This document shows positions 9,927 through 19,688 of a DNA stretch of 64,000 nucleotides, piece after piece. The notes beneath the pieces are model-generated. The model was not told the DNA's origin. It did no database searches and was given only the letters and a program-made list of their open reading frames with translations. Where the stretch lies: assembly GCF_009768885.1 (NCBI RefSeq), contig NZ_WSQA01000001.1, positions 434,001-498,000 of the forward strand, read 5' to 3'. The stretch's first letter is position 1. Every line of letters starts with the position of its first letter. Source of the DNA: Sphingobacterium humi. Lineage in GTDB: Bacteria > Bacteroidota > Bacteroidia > Sphingobacteriales > Sphingobacteriaceae. The translations under genes and the position numbers were made by a program.

Positions 9927-11537
9927 ATGAAGTTAGCAAGTATAGGTCTTCAAGCCTGCTTATTATTCGGTTTAACTACAATGCATGCACATGCACAGCA
10001 AAAAGATTCCTTGGTATTTCTTGGAGATACCCTGCAACTTTCTGCCAGTCAGGTAAAACAATGGGAAGCAAAGGGAAGAGCACCTATGTTAAAAGCTATA
10101 CCCCAAACAACAAACAGCTTTCTTGTCCAAGAATTGGGCAAACTATCGTTTAAGGATCAGCAATTTAAAATTGCTGATCCCTTAGATGATGGGGTAATGA
10201 AAATATTAGTCATTGGCAATAGCTTCTCCGATGATGGCGTGGAATATTACTTTCACGACCTCGCCAAACAAGCAGGACATGCCTTAGTCATCGGGAACTT
10301 ATTCCGTGGTGGAGCACCTTTAGACTTTCACCTCAAAAATGCGAAAGAGGATATAAAAATCTACGACTACCGCAAAACTACCATCGATGGCGCCAAGTCG
10401 AACACCCGCAAAACATCCATAAAAATGGCCATCGACGATGAAAACTGGGATATCATCTGCTTTCAGCAAGCCAGTGTTTTATCGGGTGATTTGGAGTCTG
10501 TACGTCGCGATTTACCGCAATTGTTTGATTATGTAAAAGAAAATTACCCGATTCCAACGGTAAAATATGCCTTCCATCAAACCTGGGCTTATGCGCAAAA
10601 CGCAACAACCAAAAACTTTGAGAGATACCAAAATAAGCAGGAACAGATGTTTCAGCAGATTGTTCAGGTCAGTAAAGAAATTGACAAGCTTATTCCTATC
10701 AGCTACTTGATTCCTTCTGGCACGGCTATTCAAAATGGACGTACCTCAAGTGTTGGAGACAACTTTAACCGCGAAGGCTACCATTTAGATCTCCGTATCG
10801 GCCGATTTACAGCGGCTTCTGCCTGGTATGAAACTATTTTTGGAAACCTGGCCAACAATGGCTATAAACCGTTCAATTTAACGCGAGATCAGGCGGCAAT
10901 GGCCAAAGAAGCAGCTATTTTAGCTGTTAAACAGCCCTTTCAAATCTCCGATCTGTCCAATTGGAAAATAGACAATAAGCCTGTTTCTTTTTCCAGCATT
11001 CAAGTCAATTTTGCTGCCGATCTTGTTATGCCGGGTTGGAATTCCTTTTTATTTGAACGCCAGCAAACTATGCTTTCCGGATTAGTGGACAAGGAAAATA
11101 AACCCACCGCCGTCTATGTCAAATTGACCCATAACTTCGATGCGCGAAGTGCCAAAGGTCCACAACGGACAGCTAGCCCTTTCAAAATGCCGAAAGAAGT
11201 GTCGGAGTCCTATTTCTTTTGCAAGTTAACCGCTCAGGATTCTCCGAAAGAATATATTGAAATCGGAAACCTAGATCCCAAAAAGGCCTATACCCTGACC
11301 TTGTTCTCCGGATTCGAAACAGCAAGAACCCCCTTTTTAATTACGGTAAATGGCCATAAAAAGACTAAGGCTCAAGAAATAGACCCAAGCTATAACAAAA
11401 CACAAAGCCTATGCTTTGAACAACTGCGGCCAACTGCAGGAGGCAAGCTTTTTATTGCTTTCCAAAATAAAACAGAAAAAGAACAGGCCATAGCCGTTAT
11501 CAATGCCTTAAGCATTGCAGAATCTTTAAATCATTAA
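9927..11537 (+). CDS. Secreted SGNH-type hydrolase (DUF4886), probable carbohydrate esterase
   Basis: 536 residues. After a signal peptide ending AHA (about residue 23) there is an 65-residue lead-in, then a DUF4886/SGNH domain starting KILVIGNSFSDDGVEYY with the likely nucleophile Ser99 in GNSFS, a FQQAS block, and a late GYHLD block that should supply Asp/His. The last 190 residues look like a beta-rich accessory domain. SGNH enzymes in SusCD loci commonly remove acyl groups from glycans. It sits 24 bp after the FAD enzyme. A strong hairpin with a T-run lies just after the stop codon. Esterase activity is inferred from the fold only. Confidence 0.78.
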   Translation: MKLASIGLQACLLFGLTTMHAHAQQKDSLVFLGDTLQLSASQVKQWEAKGRAPMLKAIPQTTNSFLVQELGKLSFKDQQFKIADPLDDGVMKILVIGNSFSDDGVEYYFHDLAKQAGHALVIGNLFRGGAPLDFHLKNAKEDIKIYDYRKTTIDGAKSNTRKTSIKMAIDDENWDIICFQQASVLSGDLESVRRDLPQLFDYVKENYPIPTVKYAFHQTWAYAQNATTKNFERYQNKQEQMFQQIVQVSKEIDKLIPISYLIPSGTAIQNGRTSSVGDNFNREGYHLDLRIGRFTAASAWYETIFGNLANNGYKPFNLTRDQAAMAKEAAILAVKQPFQISDLSNWKIDNKPVSFSSIQVNFAADLVMPGWNSFLFERQQTMLSGLVDKENKPTAVYVKLTHNFDARSAKGPQRTASPFKMPKEVSESYFFCKLTAQDSPKEYIEIGNLDPKKAYTLTLFSGFETARTPFLITVNGHKKTKAQEIDPSYNKTQSLCFEQLRPTAGGKLFIAFQNKTEKEQAIAVINALSIAESLNH

Positions 11538-11541
11538 CCCT

Positions 11542-11569
11542 AACCTGCTAGGAATAGCAGGTTTTTTAT
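11542..11569 (+). terminator. Rho-independent terminator or attenuator between DUF4886 gene and propeller gene
   Basis: The stem AACCTGCT / AGCAGGTT (8 bp, loop AGGAAT) is followed by TTTTTT. The T-run ends only about 5 bases before the ATG of the next gene at 11573, so transcription of that gene depends on readthrough or on a promoter inside the stem region. Confidence 0.85.
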
Positions 11570-11572
11570 GCC

Positions 11573-13513
11573 ATGAAAAAAATATTATTAGCTCTCCTAT
11601 GCTGTTGCATAGGCTTTACTTTGCACGCTCAATTTAAAAACCATGGCCCTCAGGTCTTTGCAAAAGCCGTTCAGGGAAGCCATTTTATTCAAGATAAACA
11701 AGGAAAACAATACCTATTCACGGTAGTACGGGGCATTCCTGCCCGTTTATTAGGCTATCAATTAGCTGACGGTAAAAAAATAGTAGATGTTCCATTGCCC
11801 GGCACCGACGGTTCTTGGGATATGTGTGTAGCCTCAGACAACAGGTTATATGCCACTGGAAATGGTAAAGTATATGCCTATACCCTTGGGGATGCAAACA
11901 TAAAGGACTTAGGTTTAGCCCTTCCCCAACAGAAAGTAATCTGGGATCTGCATGCCGATAGCAAAGGCGGGATCTACGGTGGAACCTATCCCGATGGACT
12001 CATCTTTTATTATCACCCTAAATCGGGCTTTCAGGAAGTATCCCAGGGCCCCGTTTATGCCGGAGAGAACTATACCCGCAGCGTGGTCTACGATAAAAAA
12101 GCAGATCAGATCTACATGGGAACTGGCTCTAACGCAAAATTTATCCGACTGGATCCTAATACTGGGCAAAAACAACAGTTATTAGCCTCGGCACCCGGAT
12201 TTAAAGAGTTTGTATATGATTTAGACATTCAGGAAAATATCCATAAACAGGATTATATTTTAGGCTACATCAATAGTAATGCAGATACCAAAACCTTTGT
12301 TTACAGCATTCAACAGGATAAGATCGTTGCGGAATTGCCGCCGATCGAAATCAAATCCATCGCGCGCGATGCGAAATCCACAAAGATTTATTACACGGCG
12401 AAATCTAAAATCTATCAGTTAGATTTAGGACAGCTCCCATTGGCACCGAAAGAGTTGGCCAGCATTAAAGGCAGCGGTAAAACAGGGCTTATGCTGAAAG
12501 ATGGATCCTATCAGGTCTTTACCAATGCACAATTCGTTTATCGGGTAAACCCGAAAACGAAAAAGTTAACCAGCCAGGAATTGCAGGTTCCCAACTCCCC
12601 GATTTTGATCCAATCCATCTTCTGGGGGCCGGATGACAAAATATGGAGCGCCGGATACCTTGCAGGGCAGCATGGCAGCTTTGACCCTAAAACTGGGGAG
12701 CATCAGGAATATCCAGGTTTACATCAAACCGAAGGCTTAAACAGCCAAGGCAACAAGCTTTATTTCGGAATCTATACCAAGGCCAATATCTACAGCTACG
12801 ATGTAACCCAACCTTGGAAAGTAGGCACGGAAAACCCAAAATTTATCGGCCAGATTAAAGATCAGGATCGCCCCTTTGCAGTAATCAGCATGCCCGATCG
12901 TCAAGAGATGGTTTTCGGCACGGTGCCACCCTATGGCAAGCTTGGCGGAAGTATTGCCCATGTCAATACAAAAACCAATAAGCTCACTTCCTTTGATCAA
13001 GTGATCCCGAACCAATCCATTATCTCCTTATTGAATGTAGACGGCCGGGTAATTGGCGGATCTTCCATTGCCGGTGGATTAGGTGCGACCCCAACCAGCA
13101 AGCGTGGCTACCTCTTTGAATGGGATCCTGAAAACAAAAAAGTCTTATGGAAAGATAGTATTGCCGATTACTGGTCAGTTTCCGGACTCTTCCTTGGCCC
13201 GGATAAGCGGGTATGGGGATTTGCCGATGGAACCCTGATTGAATATGATCTACAACAGAAAAAGCTGCTAACCAAAGTACCTGTATATACCTATGAGCGC
13301 TATCCTAGTCATATCTGGCGAAATGGACTAGGTGTATACCACCCCAATGGACTCATTTACTTTACCCTAAGCGATAGTTTCTATTGCTATAACCCGAAAA
13401 CAAAAAACTTAACTAAACTAAAGGACGAGGCTTCTTTAATGATTTTGGGAAAAGACAATAAGCTGTATTTTAAACATGGTACAGATTTGTGGAGTTATAC
13501 GCCGGAACAATAA
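11573..13513 (+). CDS. Secreted beta-propeller protein, function unknown
   Basis: 646 residues with a signal peptide (MKKILLALLCCCIGFTLHAQ). The mature part is a run of beta-propeller-like blades: repeated patterns of the kind DLHADSKGGIYGGTYPDG, VVYDKKADQIYMGTG, IFWGPDDKIWSAGY and GLFLGPDKRVWGFADG, resembling SMP-30/NHL or PQQ-like folds. No catalytic motif could be picked out. The start ATG falls right after the terminator of the previous gene. Given its place in the SusCD locus it may bind or process the glycan, as a lyase or a carbohydrate-binding propeller, but that is inference. Confidence 0.7.
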   Translation: MKKILLALLCCCIGFTLHAQFKNHGPQVFAKAVQGSHFIQDKQGKQYLFTVVRGIPARLLGYQLADGKKIVDVPLPGTDGSWDMCVASDNRLYATGNGKVYAYTLGDANIKDLGLALPQQKVIWDLHADSKGGIYGGTYPDGLIFYYHPKSGFQEVSQGPVYAGENYTRSVVYDKKADQIYMGTGSNAKFIRLDPNTGQKQQLLASAPGFKEFVYDLDIQENIHKQDYILGYINSNADTKTFVYSIQQDKIVAELPPIEIKSIARDAKSTKIYYTAKSKIYQLDLGQLPLAPKELASIKGSGKTGLMLKDGSYQVFTNAQFVYRVNPKTKKLTSQELQVPNSPILIQSIFWGPDDKIWSAGYLAGQHGSFDPKTGEHQEYPGLHQTEGLNSQGNKLYFGIYTKANIYSYDVTQPWKVGTENPKFIGQIKDQDRPFAVISMPDRQEMVFGTVPPYGKLGGSIAHVNTKTNKLTSFDQVIPNQSIISLLNVDGRVIGGSSIAGGLGATPTSKRGYLFEWDPENKKVLWKDSIADYWSVSGLFLGPDKRVWGFADGTLIEYDLQQKKLLTKVPVYTYERYPSHIWRNGLGVYHPNGLIYFTLSDSFYCYNPKTKNLTKLKDEASLMILGKDNKLYFKHGTDLWSYTPEQ

Positions 13514-13516
13514 ACC

Positions 13517-13547
13517 AAAAAAATCCACGACACTTGTGTCGTGGATT
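13517..13547 (-). terminator. Terminator for the sulfatase gene (bidirectional hairpin)
   Basis: A 12-bp perfect inverted repeat AATCCACGACAC / GTGTCGTGGATT (13522-13533 and 13536-13547) sits between two convergent genes. Read on the minus strand it is followed by seven T residues, making it an ordinary terminator for the sulfatase. On the plus strand it may also stop the propeller transcript. Confidence 0.88.
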
Positions 13548-13575
13548 CGGTTAATTGATTTGGTTATGAAGTATT

Positions 13576-15210
13576 TTAAAGCTGCTGTTTTAATATACCG
13601 GCAGCGAGTTGATCGTCGTATTGTTCACAGGCTTCTGCAAGCCATTGCTTTAATTGGATAATTTGTTTCGCGTACTTTTTATTCGCGATCTGATTATGCA
13701 ATTCCAAGGGATCCTTTTTCAGATCGTACAATTCCCAAGCTTCTTGTCCTTTGTAAAAACGAACCAATTTAAATCTTTCTGTTGTAATTCCAAAATGTGG
13801 CGACACATGATGGGGATGGGGAAATTCGTAATAATGGTAATAGCTTGCTTTTCGAAAAGGCTTCGTTTGTTGGGGCTTGTGTAGCAACGACAAAAACGAT
13901 TGACCTTGAATATCCGAAGGTACGGAAAGTCCCGCAATTTCCAAAAGCGTAGGTGCCCAGTCAATATTGAGCAGTTGCTGCCCAATGCGTGTCCCTGGTT
14001 TTACAACTCCCGGATAGCGAATTAAAAACGGTGTCCGTAGCGATTCTTGATAAATAAACCGCTTATCAAACCAGCCGTGCTCCCCCAAATAAAACCCCTG
14101 ATCGGAACCATAGATCACAATGGTATTCTCGGCGAGGCCATGCTTATCCAGATAGTCCAGTATCTTGCCGATATTGCGATCCAATGAATTTGCTGTGGCC
14201 AAGTAATCCTTCATATAGCGTTGATATTTCCATTCTGTCAAAGCCTTGGCTTCCGGTTTTAAAGCCTCAAATTCTGCCGTAATTTTATCGTAATAACGCT
14301 GCACGCTGGCAGCCTGCTCGGGGTTCAAGCGAGCATACATCCCTTCGTTAATTTCTTTTCTTAGCTGCTGCTCTTCCTCGACGCTCAGGGTTCGCTGCTG
14401 CCCGCCCCTATTACGAATTGTTGTCAGGCGTTCCTGCATAATAGCTTCCGTCAGCCCGAATTTGGCATGCACTTTTAAATCATCGGCCAAGCGCATACTT
14501 TTCTCAATCGTCATGTCCTGATCGCCAGCAGCCTTCCGACCTTGATAATCGTCGTAAAAAGTAGCAGGTAAGGGGAAATTCACCGCATCGTAAGCCCCTA
14601 AATCTTCAATGGCCGGCAGCCATTCCCGATGAGTTGCCTTTTCACCAATAACCAGAAAGAAAGGCTTATCCTTTGGCCTTTCATCTAACCAGGCGGTACT
14701 CAATTGAGTAATAATATCTGTCACATAGCCTTCATAACGGCTGGTATCATGCTGCGCATTAATAAAATCAGGATTATAATAATAGCCTTGATTGGGCAGG
14801 ATATGCCAATAATTGAAGGCATCCCCAGGCAGGGTACCCAGGTGCCACTTCCCTATCCAGGCTGTTTCATAATCCGCTTGCTGTAACAAACGGCTCAGCA
14901 CCTGCTGATTGATATTGAAGTTCCCTTCATTGTCCATAAAGCCGTTTTTATGGCTGTATTTTCCAGTCAGCAAATTAGCACGACTGGGCCCGCAGATGGA
15001 TTTGGTCACCATAAATTGTTCAAAAACGGCACCCTCCTTTGCTATACGATCGATATGAGGCGTTTGCACCAGCTTATTCCCATACGCCCCAATCGCCTGA
15101 TAAGCATGGTCATCCGAAAAAATAAAAAGGATATTCGGTTTCTTTTGCTGCCCCTGAGCCAAACCCATACAGAACATACAAACCGTTAAAAAGCGAAGGA
15201 TAGCATTCAT
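13576..15210 (-). CDS. Secreted type I sulfatase (formylglycine-dependent)
   Basis: 544 residues from the ATG at 15210 (MNAILRFLTVCMF signal peptide); a longer in-frame start would lack a signal. Metal ligands Asp33/Asp34 (IFSDDHAYQ) and the CxPxR core SICGPSRANLLTGK with Cys73 are visible. That cysteine would be converted to formylglycine by an anaerobic or aerobic sulfatase-maturing enzyme not present in the window. Later motifs include GKWHLG, YGSDQGFYLGEHGWFDKR and a KKDP region. It should hydrolyse sulfate esters or sulfamates of a glycan in the periplasm. It is the only enzyme here giving a substrate hint. It points toward the SusCD genes but is on the opposite strand. Confidence 0.93.
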   Translation of the reverse strand: MNAILRFLTVCMFCMGLAQGQQKKPNILFIFSDDHAYQAIGAYGNKLVQTPHIDRIAKEGAVFEQFMVTKSICGPSRANLLTGKYSHKNGFMDNEGNFNINQQVLSRLLQQADYETAWIGKWHLGTLPGDAFNYWHILPNQGYYYNPDFINAQHDTSRYEGYVTDIITQLSTAWLDERPKDKPFFLVIGEKATHREWLPAIEDLGAYDAVNFPLPATFYDDYQGRKAAGDQDMTIEKSMRLADDLKVHAKFGLTEAIMQERLTTIRNRGGQQRTLSVEEEQQLRKEINEGMYARLNPEQAASVQRYYDKITAEFEALKPEAKALTEWKYQRYMKDYLATANSLDRNIGKILDYLDKHGLAENTIVIYGSDQGFYLGEHGWFDKRFIYQESLRTPFLIRYPGVVKPGTRIGQQLLNIDWAPTLLEIAGLSVPSDIQGQSFLSLLHKPQQTKPFRKASYYHYYEFPHPHHVSPHFGITTERFKLVRFYKGQEAWELYDLKKDPLELHNQIANKKYAKQIIQLKQWLAEACEQYDDQLAAGILKQQL

Positions 15211-15347
15211 AAGTATGATTTTTATTAAATATACCGCTAATCTTCCGAGCATGCATTCCTTAAGTATAAATTTCAAAAAAATTAGCTGATATCAGGGAGA
15301 AAGCAAACCATTTAATTTCCGCATTTTTGTAGCCAAATAGAACGCTT

Positions 15348-16739
15348 ATGAAATCCATCACATGCACGATTGTTGCCCTTGCACTCCTTTCGTTCAGCAG
15401 CTTTGCCCAACAACTGTCTGGGTTTAAATTAACCTATCAACATCTTTCGGCAGATCCGCAGGAGGTAGAAGCTCTGGAAAATAAAGGTATATTCCAAACC
15501 GTGCTGCTCAGCAAAGATTATGTTCGCATTATGCCAAGCGATACAGAAAATCCTATTGTGCTAAAAGACATTCGTCGTAACGAAGAATTGATGCTTTTCC
15601 CGCAATCGGAAGAATATTTCATCTATAAGTCTGAAGGTCCTGTTGTGGAAGTTCCGGAAAGCGATTTGCCGATTAACTATCAGGCCGGCAAAACCAAAAC
15701 CATAGCGGGCTATCTATGTAAATTTGCACAAATCAGTTTTGACAATGAGGAAGATCCCGAACAACCCATCGAGATGGACATCTGGTATACCGAAACACTT
15801 CCAAGTATTTATTGGGGCGAGTTCTCCTTCCTATCCGAAATTAAAGGCGCGGTGCTTTCCTTAAGTGTATCAGGAAATGGCTTTCAGGTCGTCAACATCG
15901 AATCTACAAAAATAGATAAGGCTACTTTTCAAATCCCTGAAAATTACACAGAAATCAATTTGGATGAGGATCCAGACGAGGAGGCTAGCGAGGAAAATTA
16001 CCTAGGTCTTGGAACGGAAGTCGCTGAAGATCGCTTAACCTATACCAATGAAAGCGGCACCTACATGGGGCTAAAAAACAGCCAAGGTGACGAGATAACA
16101 GGAACGAACTTCACTTTTATCGATTACTTTCACCATGATCAGGCCGTAGCCATCGATAAAAACAATAAATTCGGAACCATAGACCTGCAAGGGAAAACCC
16201 GTATTCCATTCCAATACGATTACCTGGGTCAAGATCAAGCGTCCGATCAACTGATGTATGGCGTTGGCGACAAAATGGGCATGATGGATCCGAACGGAAA
16301 GGTATTAATTAAAGCCGAATACGATCAAATCAGTTTCTTTAGTCAGGGATTGGCAACAGCTTTTAAAGGGGAGAAATGTGGCATCATCAATATGCAGAAC
16401 AAAGTCATCGTCCCTTTTGATTACGATATGATCTTTGAAATTAACCCCCACAATTTCACCACCTATGCCGATGAAAAGGTTAGCTTGTACAACCTGAAAA
16501 CAAATACCTTGGTAAGTAATGCATACGATCATTATGCCCTATCGAAAGACAATGCCTTAATCACCGTGCAGCAAGGTGATAAATACGGTTTCATCGACCC
16601 TACAGGTAAAATTGTTCTTCCCCTAAAGTATAGTTTGGCAGGGGTTTTCGAAAACGGAATAGTTTTAGTTGCCGAAGACGAAGCGCAAGAAAACCAATAT
16701 TTCATCAACGCAAAAGGAGAAAAAGTTACCATCGAATAA
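15348..16739 (+). CDS. WG-repeat-containing secreted protein
   Basis: 463 residues with a signal peptide ending in SFA. The N-terminal half (about 20-210) resembles the DUF4412 type of periplasmic protein (IWYTETLPSIYWGEFSFL). The C-terminal half holds several degenerate WG repeats, each with a pattern like NNKFGTIDLQGKTRIPFQYD, GDKMGMMDPNGKVLIKAEYD, GEKCGIINMQNKVIVPFDYD and GDKYGFIDPTGKIVLPLKY. WG repeats are thought to form beta-structures for protein interaction. No enzymatic motif is seen. It stops 27 bp before the histidine kinase gene on the same strand, so a functional link is possible but unproven. Confidence 0.75.
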   Translation: MKSITCTIVALALLSFSSFAQQLSGFKLTYQHLSADPQEVEALENKGIFQTVLLSKDYVRIMPSDTENPIVLKDIRRNEELMLFPQSEEYFIYKSEGPVVEVPESDLPINYQAGKTKTIAGYLCKFAQISFDNEEDPEQPIEMDIWYTETLPSIYWGEFSFLSEIKGAVLSLSVSGNGFQVVNIESTKIDKATFQIPENYTEINLDEDPDEEASEENYLGLGTEVAEDRLTYTNESGTYMGLKNSQGDEITGTNFTFIDYFHHDQAVAIDKNNKFGTIDLQGKTRIPFQYDYLGQDQASDQLMYGVGDKMGMMDPNGKVLIKAEYDQISFFSQGLATAFKGEKCGIINMQNKVIVPFDYDMIFEINPHNFTTYADEKVSLYNLKTNTLVSNAYDHYALSKDNALITVQQGDKYGFIDPTGKIVLPLKYSLAGVFENGIVLVAEDEAQENQYFINAKGEKVTIE

Positions 16740-16766
16740 GTTAGAAAAGGCCTATCTTCGCAGGCA

Positions 16767-19049
16767 ATGCGAGCTACGAAAACCCTTATGCAGCATACCA
16801 CTACCTTTGTAAAAACAAGTGCAGGTTTAATCGTTTTGATGATTAGCCTGTTGCTGCTATATAGCCCTGCGCAGGGGCAAGATTTATTGCGCAAGCTAGA
16901 AAAACAATATCACAGCAGCCAACCGGAGCATCCAGCGCATTTTTACCTCACAGGGAAATATGCACAAGCCTTGTTTTTCAATGATCAGATTGGGGAAGCC
17001 TTCGACTTATTAACCAGTAATATCCAAGTAGCTGAAAAAAGAAAAGACAGCAAATACGCGGCCTACCTGCATAGTGTTTATGCCATTAGCCTACAGTTAG
17101 TTGAGGAGCAGAAGGAAGCGCTTAGGCATATCGCTAAGGCCAAGTCCATCCTTTCCAACACGAGGGATAACGAAATTAAAGGCTATGTTTATTATGCGCA
17201 GGGCTGGTTGAAGGCACGGCATTTTAAGGAAGGGGAAGCTGTACGTAGTTTCCTAACGGCCTTGAATTACCTCGATAAGGCCCCAAGCTCCCCCACCTTG
17301 TTGGGGCGAAAAGCCTCCGTTTACAAAGAGCTTACCGCGATTTACAGCAATTGGGGGGAGCTGAAATCCCAGGAAAAATACAGCAAACTTGCCTTGGCAT
17401 TAGCCACAGAACAACAAGACCCTGCTGCTATTTTCGATGCTTACATGGCTTTAGGCCATTTAAATGAACTCATCTTTCTTAACGATGAAAGTCAGACCCG
17501 CAATCGCGACCAGGCCGAATCCTATTACTTGAAAGCTTTGGCAACCTATCAGGAACATGAACATGAAATCCCTATCCCGTCGAATCTTTCTTTTGTAGCC
17601 AATAACTTGGCGCACCTGTACTTTCGCTTTTTCCCGGAGTCTCATCGTTCCAAAGCGCAGCAGTATGCCGAGCTCGCCAAAACACAGGGCTTAGCAAGCA
17701 AGGCCTATAACCATGTATCTTCCGCGTACGGCATTATGGCCGAAATGGCCATCCAGAAAAAGGACTATACCCTAGGGAAAGCCTATTTATTAGCGGCTTT
17801 AAGTAATATGGAGCAAGCAGGAAATCAAGATCAGCACATCCTGATGAGTATTTACGAAAGCTTGTCGCAGATTAGTGAAGCCGAAGAAAAGTACGATGAG
17901 GCCATTGGCTACTACAAGTCCTACATCACTATTTTTAAACGCATATACGACCAAGACCAATTGCAGCTGGGCAAACGCCTGGAAGCCCAATACGAGAAGG
18001 GAAAACAAGAACAAGAGGTGCTTACCTTACAGCTGGAAGCCGAGAAAAAAGAACAGCAATTACGGTTGATGGAAGCCTTGGGCATGCAGCAAAAGCAAGA
18101 CCTGGAAAACATGAAGCTAGTTCAGGATAACCAAGGAAAGGAATTGGCCTTGGCACGCATGAAGGCCGATAAACAAAACCAAGCCCTTCGTCTATCCAAA
18201 TTAGAAGCTGAAAACAAAGCCCAGGAAATTAGTAATTATCAGCAGGAAATCAGCTTCCGCGAAAAAATAAACAGCTATTTTATCCTTTCCTTTAGCACCA
18301 TTCTTTTACTTTTTCTCTTGTTGCTCTATGCGTATCAGCAAAGGGCAAAACATATGAAACAAAAAGAGGTATTGCATACTCTTGCGTTGGAACAGGAACG
18401 GCAACACAGTAAAATCTCTACCCTTACGGCCCTCTTACAAGGACAGGAAACAGAACGCGGACGCCTGGCCCGCGACCTGCACGATGGCCTCGGTGGTTTA
18501 CTTTCCGGCACCAAGCTCCAACTTACGCAATTGCAAGACCCTAGCGATGATAAACAACAGGAACAACTGCTAAAGACCATGGGACATCTGGACCTGGCCG
18601 TCGAGGAACTAAGACGCGTGGCCCATAACCTCATGCCCGACCTTTTGCAGAAATACGGATTGCAAGAAGCGCTGTCTGATTATGCCAACCGCATGAGCAG
18701 TGACCGCTTGGATGTTGATGTCCAATTTCTCCATATGCAACAAAGCTTATCGCTCGATCAACAATTGATCGTCTACCGCATCATCCAGGAATTGGTCAAC
18801 AACGCCATTAAGCACGCATCCCCCTCTCAAATCTTAATTCAACTGGTGGAAGAAAAACAGCAGTACCACGTTACGGTGGAAGATGATGGTTGCGGGTTTA
18901 ATGTCAGCCAACAGCAGAAAACCGGATCTGCCGGTTTACATAATATTCAATCCAGAATAGAATTCCTTAAAGGAACCTTGCAGGTAGAATCCGTTCCGCA
19001 GCAAGGAACCAGCATTGAATTTCACTTTCCTAAAACCACAAACTCATGA
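16767..19049 (+). CDS. TPR-containing sensor histidine kinase (HisKA_3 type)
   Basis: 760 residues. An N-terminal signal/anchor (VLMISLLLLYSPAQG) is followed by tetratricopeptide-like helices (about 40-410), a coiled coil rich in Gln/Glu/Lys (about 410-500), one membrane helix (about 503-525), a HisKA_3 dimerisation box ERGRLARDLHDGLGG with phospho-acceptor His572, and an HATPase_c domain (NNAIKHASP, DDGCGFN, GLHNIQSRI). The start could also be the ATG at 16788, because a -7-like TATCTTCG at 16752 leaves little leader for 16767. It overlaps the response regulator by 4 bp (ATGA), showing a two-component pair. The signal sensed through the TPR region is unknown. Confidence 0.92.
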   Translation: MRATKTLMQHTTTFVKTSAGLIVLMISLLLLYSPAQGQDLLRKLEKQYHSSQPEHPAHFYLTGKYAQALFFNDQIGEAFDLLTSNIQVAEKRKDSKYAAYLHSVYAISLQLVEEQKEALRHIAKAKSILSNTRDNEIKGYVYYAQGWLKARHFKEGEAVRSFLTALNYLDKAPSSPTLLGRKASVYKELTAIYSNWGELKSQEKYSKLALALATEQQDPAAIFDAYMALGHLNELIFLNDESQTRNRDQAESYYLKALATYQEHEHEIPIPSNLSFVANNLAHLYFRFFPESHRSKAQQYAELAKTQGLASKAYNHVSSAYGIMAEMAIQKKDYTLGKAYLLAALSNMEQAGNQDQHILMSIYESLSQISEAEEKYDEAIGYYKSYITIFKRIYDQDQLQLGKRLEAQYEKGKQEQEVLTLQLEAEKKEQQLRLMEALGMQQKQDLENMKLVQDNQGKELALARMKADKQNQALRLSKLEAENKAQEISNYQQEISFREKINSYFILSFSTILLLFLLLLYAYQQRAKHMKQKEVLHTLALEQERQHSKISTLTALLQGQETERGRLARDLHDGLGGLLSGTKLQLTQLQDPSDDKQQEQLLKTMGHLDLAVEELRRVAHNLMPDLLQKYGLQEALSDYANRMSSDRLDVDVQFLHMQQSLSLDQQLIVYRIIQELVNNAIKHASPSQILIQLVEEKQQYHVTVEDDGCGFNVSQQQKTGSAGLHNIQSRIEFLKGTLQVESVPQQGTSIEFHFPKTTNS

Positions 19050-19678
19050 TTCAAATTGCCATTGCCGACGACCATCCCCTACTGTTAGAAGGTCTTCAAA
19101 ATATCCTGTCTAAAGAGGAAGATCTGCAGGTGGTTGGTTGTTATCCTTCTGCAGCGGTATTGCTTCATGCCCTACAAACCGAACGTTTGGATATCCTGCT
19201 GCTAGACATCAATCTTTCCGATGCTAACAGCCTAACCCTCATTGCGCCACTACGTCAACAACAGCCTAACATGCAAATCATTATGTTAAGTGTTCATAAT
19301 GAGTATGCGGTGATCAACTCGGCCTTCCAAGTAGGTGCTGCAGGCTATATCCAAAAAAATGCATCCATTACCGAAATTCTTGCCGGCATTCAACAGGTAT
19401 TGAAGGGCAAGCGCTTCATGTGTTCTCAAACCAGCAAAATCGTCGAGAAAAAGAACCAAGGCGAATTAAAAGCGGTCCCTAAATTAACCCGCCGGGAAAA
19501 AGAAGTTCTGGCCGAAGCTGCACAAGGCTTAACCACCCAACAGATTGCCGACAAGCTTTTTATTAGCCACCATACGGTAGAAAGCCATCGTAAAAACCTG
19601 ATTGAAAAGTTTAAAACCAGCAACCTAAGCTCTGCAATTAAGCTGGCTTATGACTATGGCCTAATTCTAGCCAATTAA
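19046..19678 (+). CDS. LuxR/NarL-type response regulator
   Basis: 210 residues. The receiver domain (1-120) has the acidic pair IADDHP, the phospho-acceptor Asp54 in LLLDINLSD, and the conserved Lys in YIQKNAS. The C-terminal LuxR helix-turn-helix is LTRREKEVLAEAAQGLTTQQ followed by ADKLFISHHTVESHRKNL. It is translationally coupled to the kinase by an ATGA overlap and is its partner. The targets are not evident. The kinase/regulator pair may control the neighbouring stress genes, though these are on the opposite strand. Confidence 0.95.
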   Translation: MIQIAIADDHPLLLEGLQNILSKEEDLQVVGCYPSAAVLLHALQTERLDILLLDINLSDANSLTLIAPLRQQQPNMQIIMLSVHNEYAVINSAFQVGAAGYIQKNASITEILAGIQQVLKGKRFMCSQTSKIVEKKNQGELKAVPKLTRREKEVLAEAAQGLTTQQIADKLFISHHTVESHRKNLIEKFKTSNLSSAIKLAYDYGLILAN

Positions 19679-19688
19679 AGCCTAGCCC

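Noticed and set aside
16802..16809. Perfect TACCTTTG inside the start of the histidine kinase gene
   Set aside because: It lies within the signal-anchor codons; a promoter here would need a start at 16839 that removes most of the signal segment.
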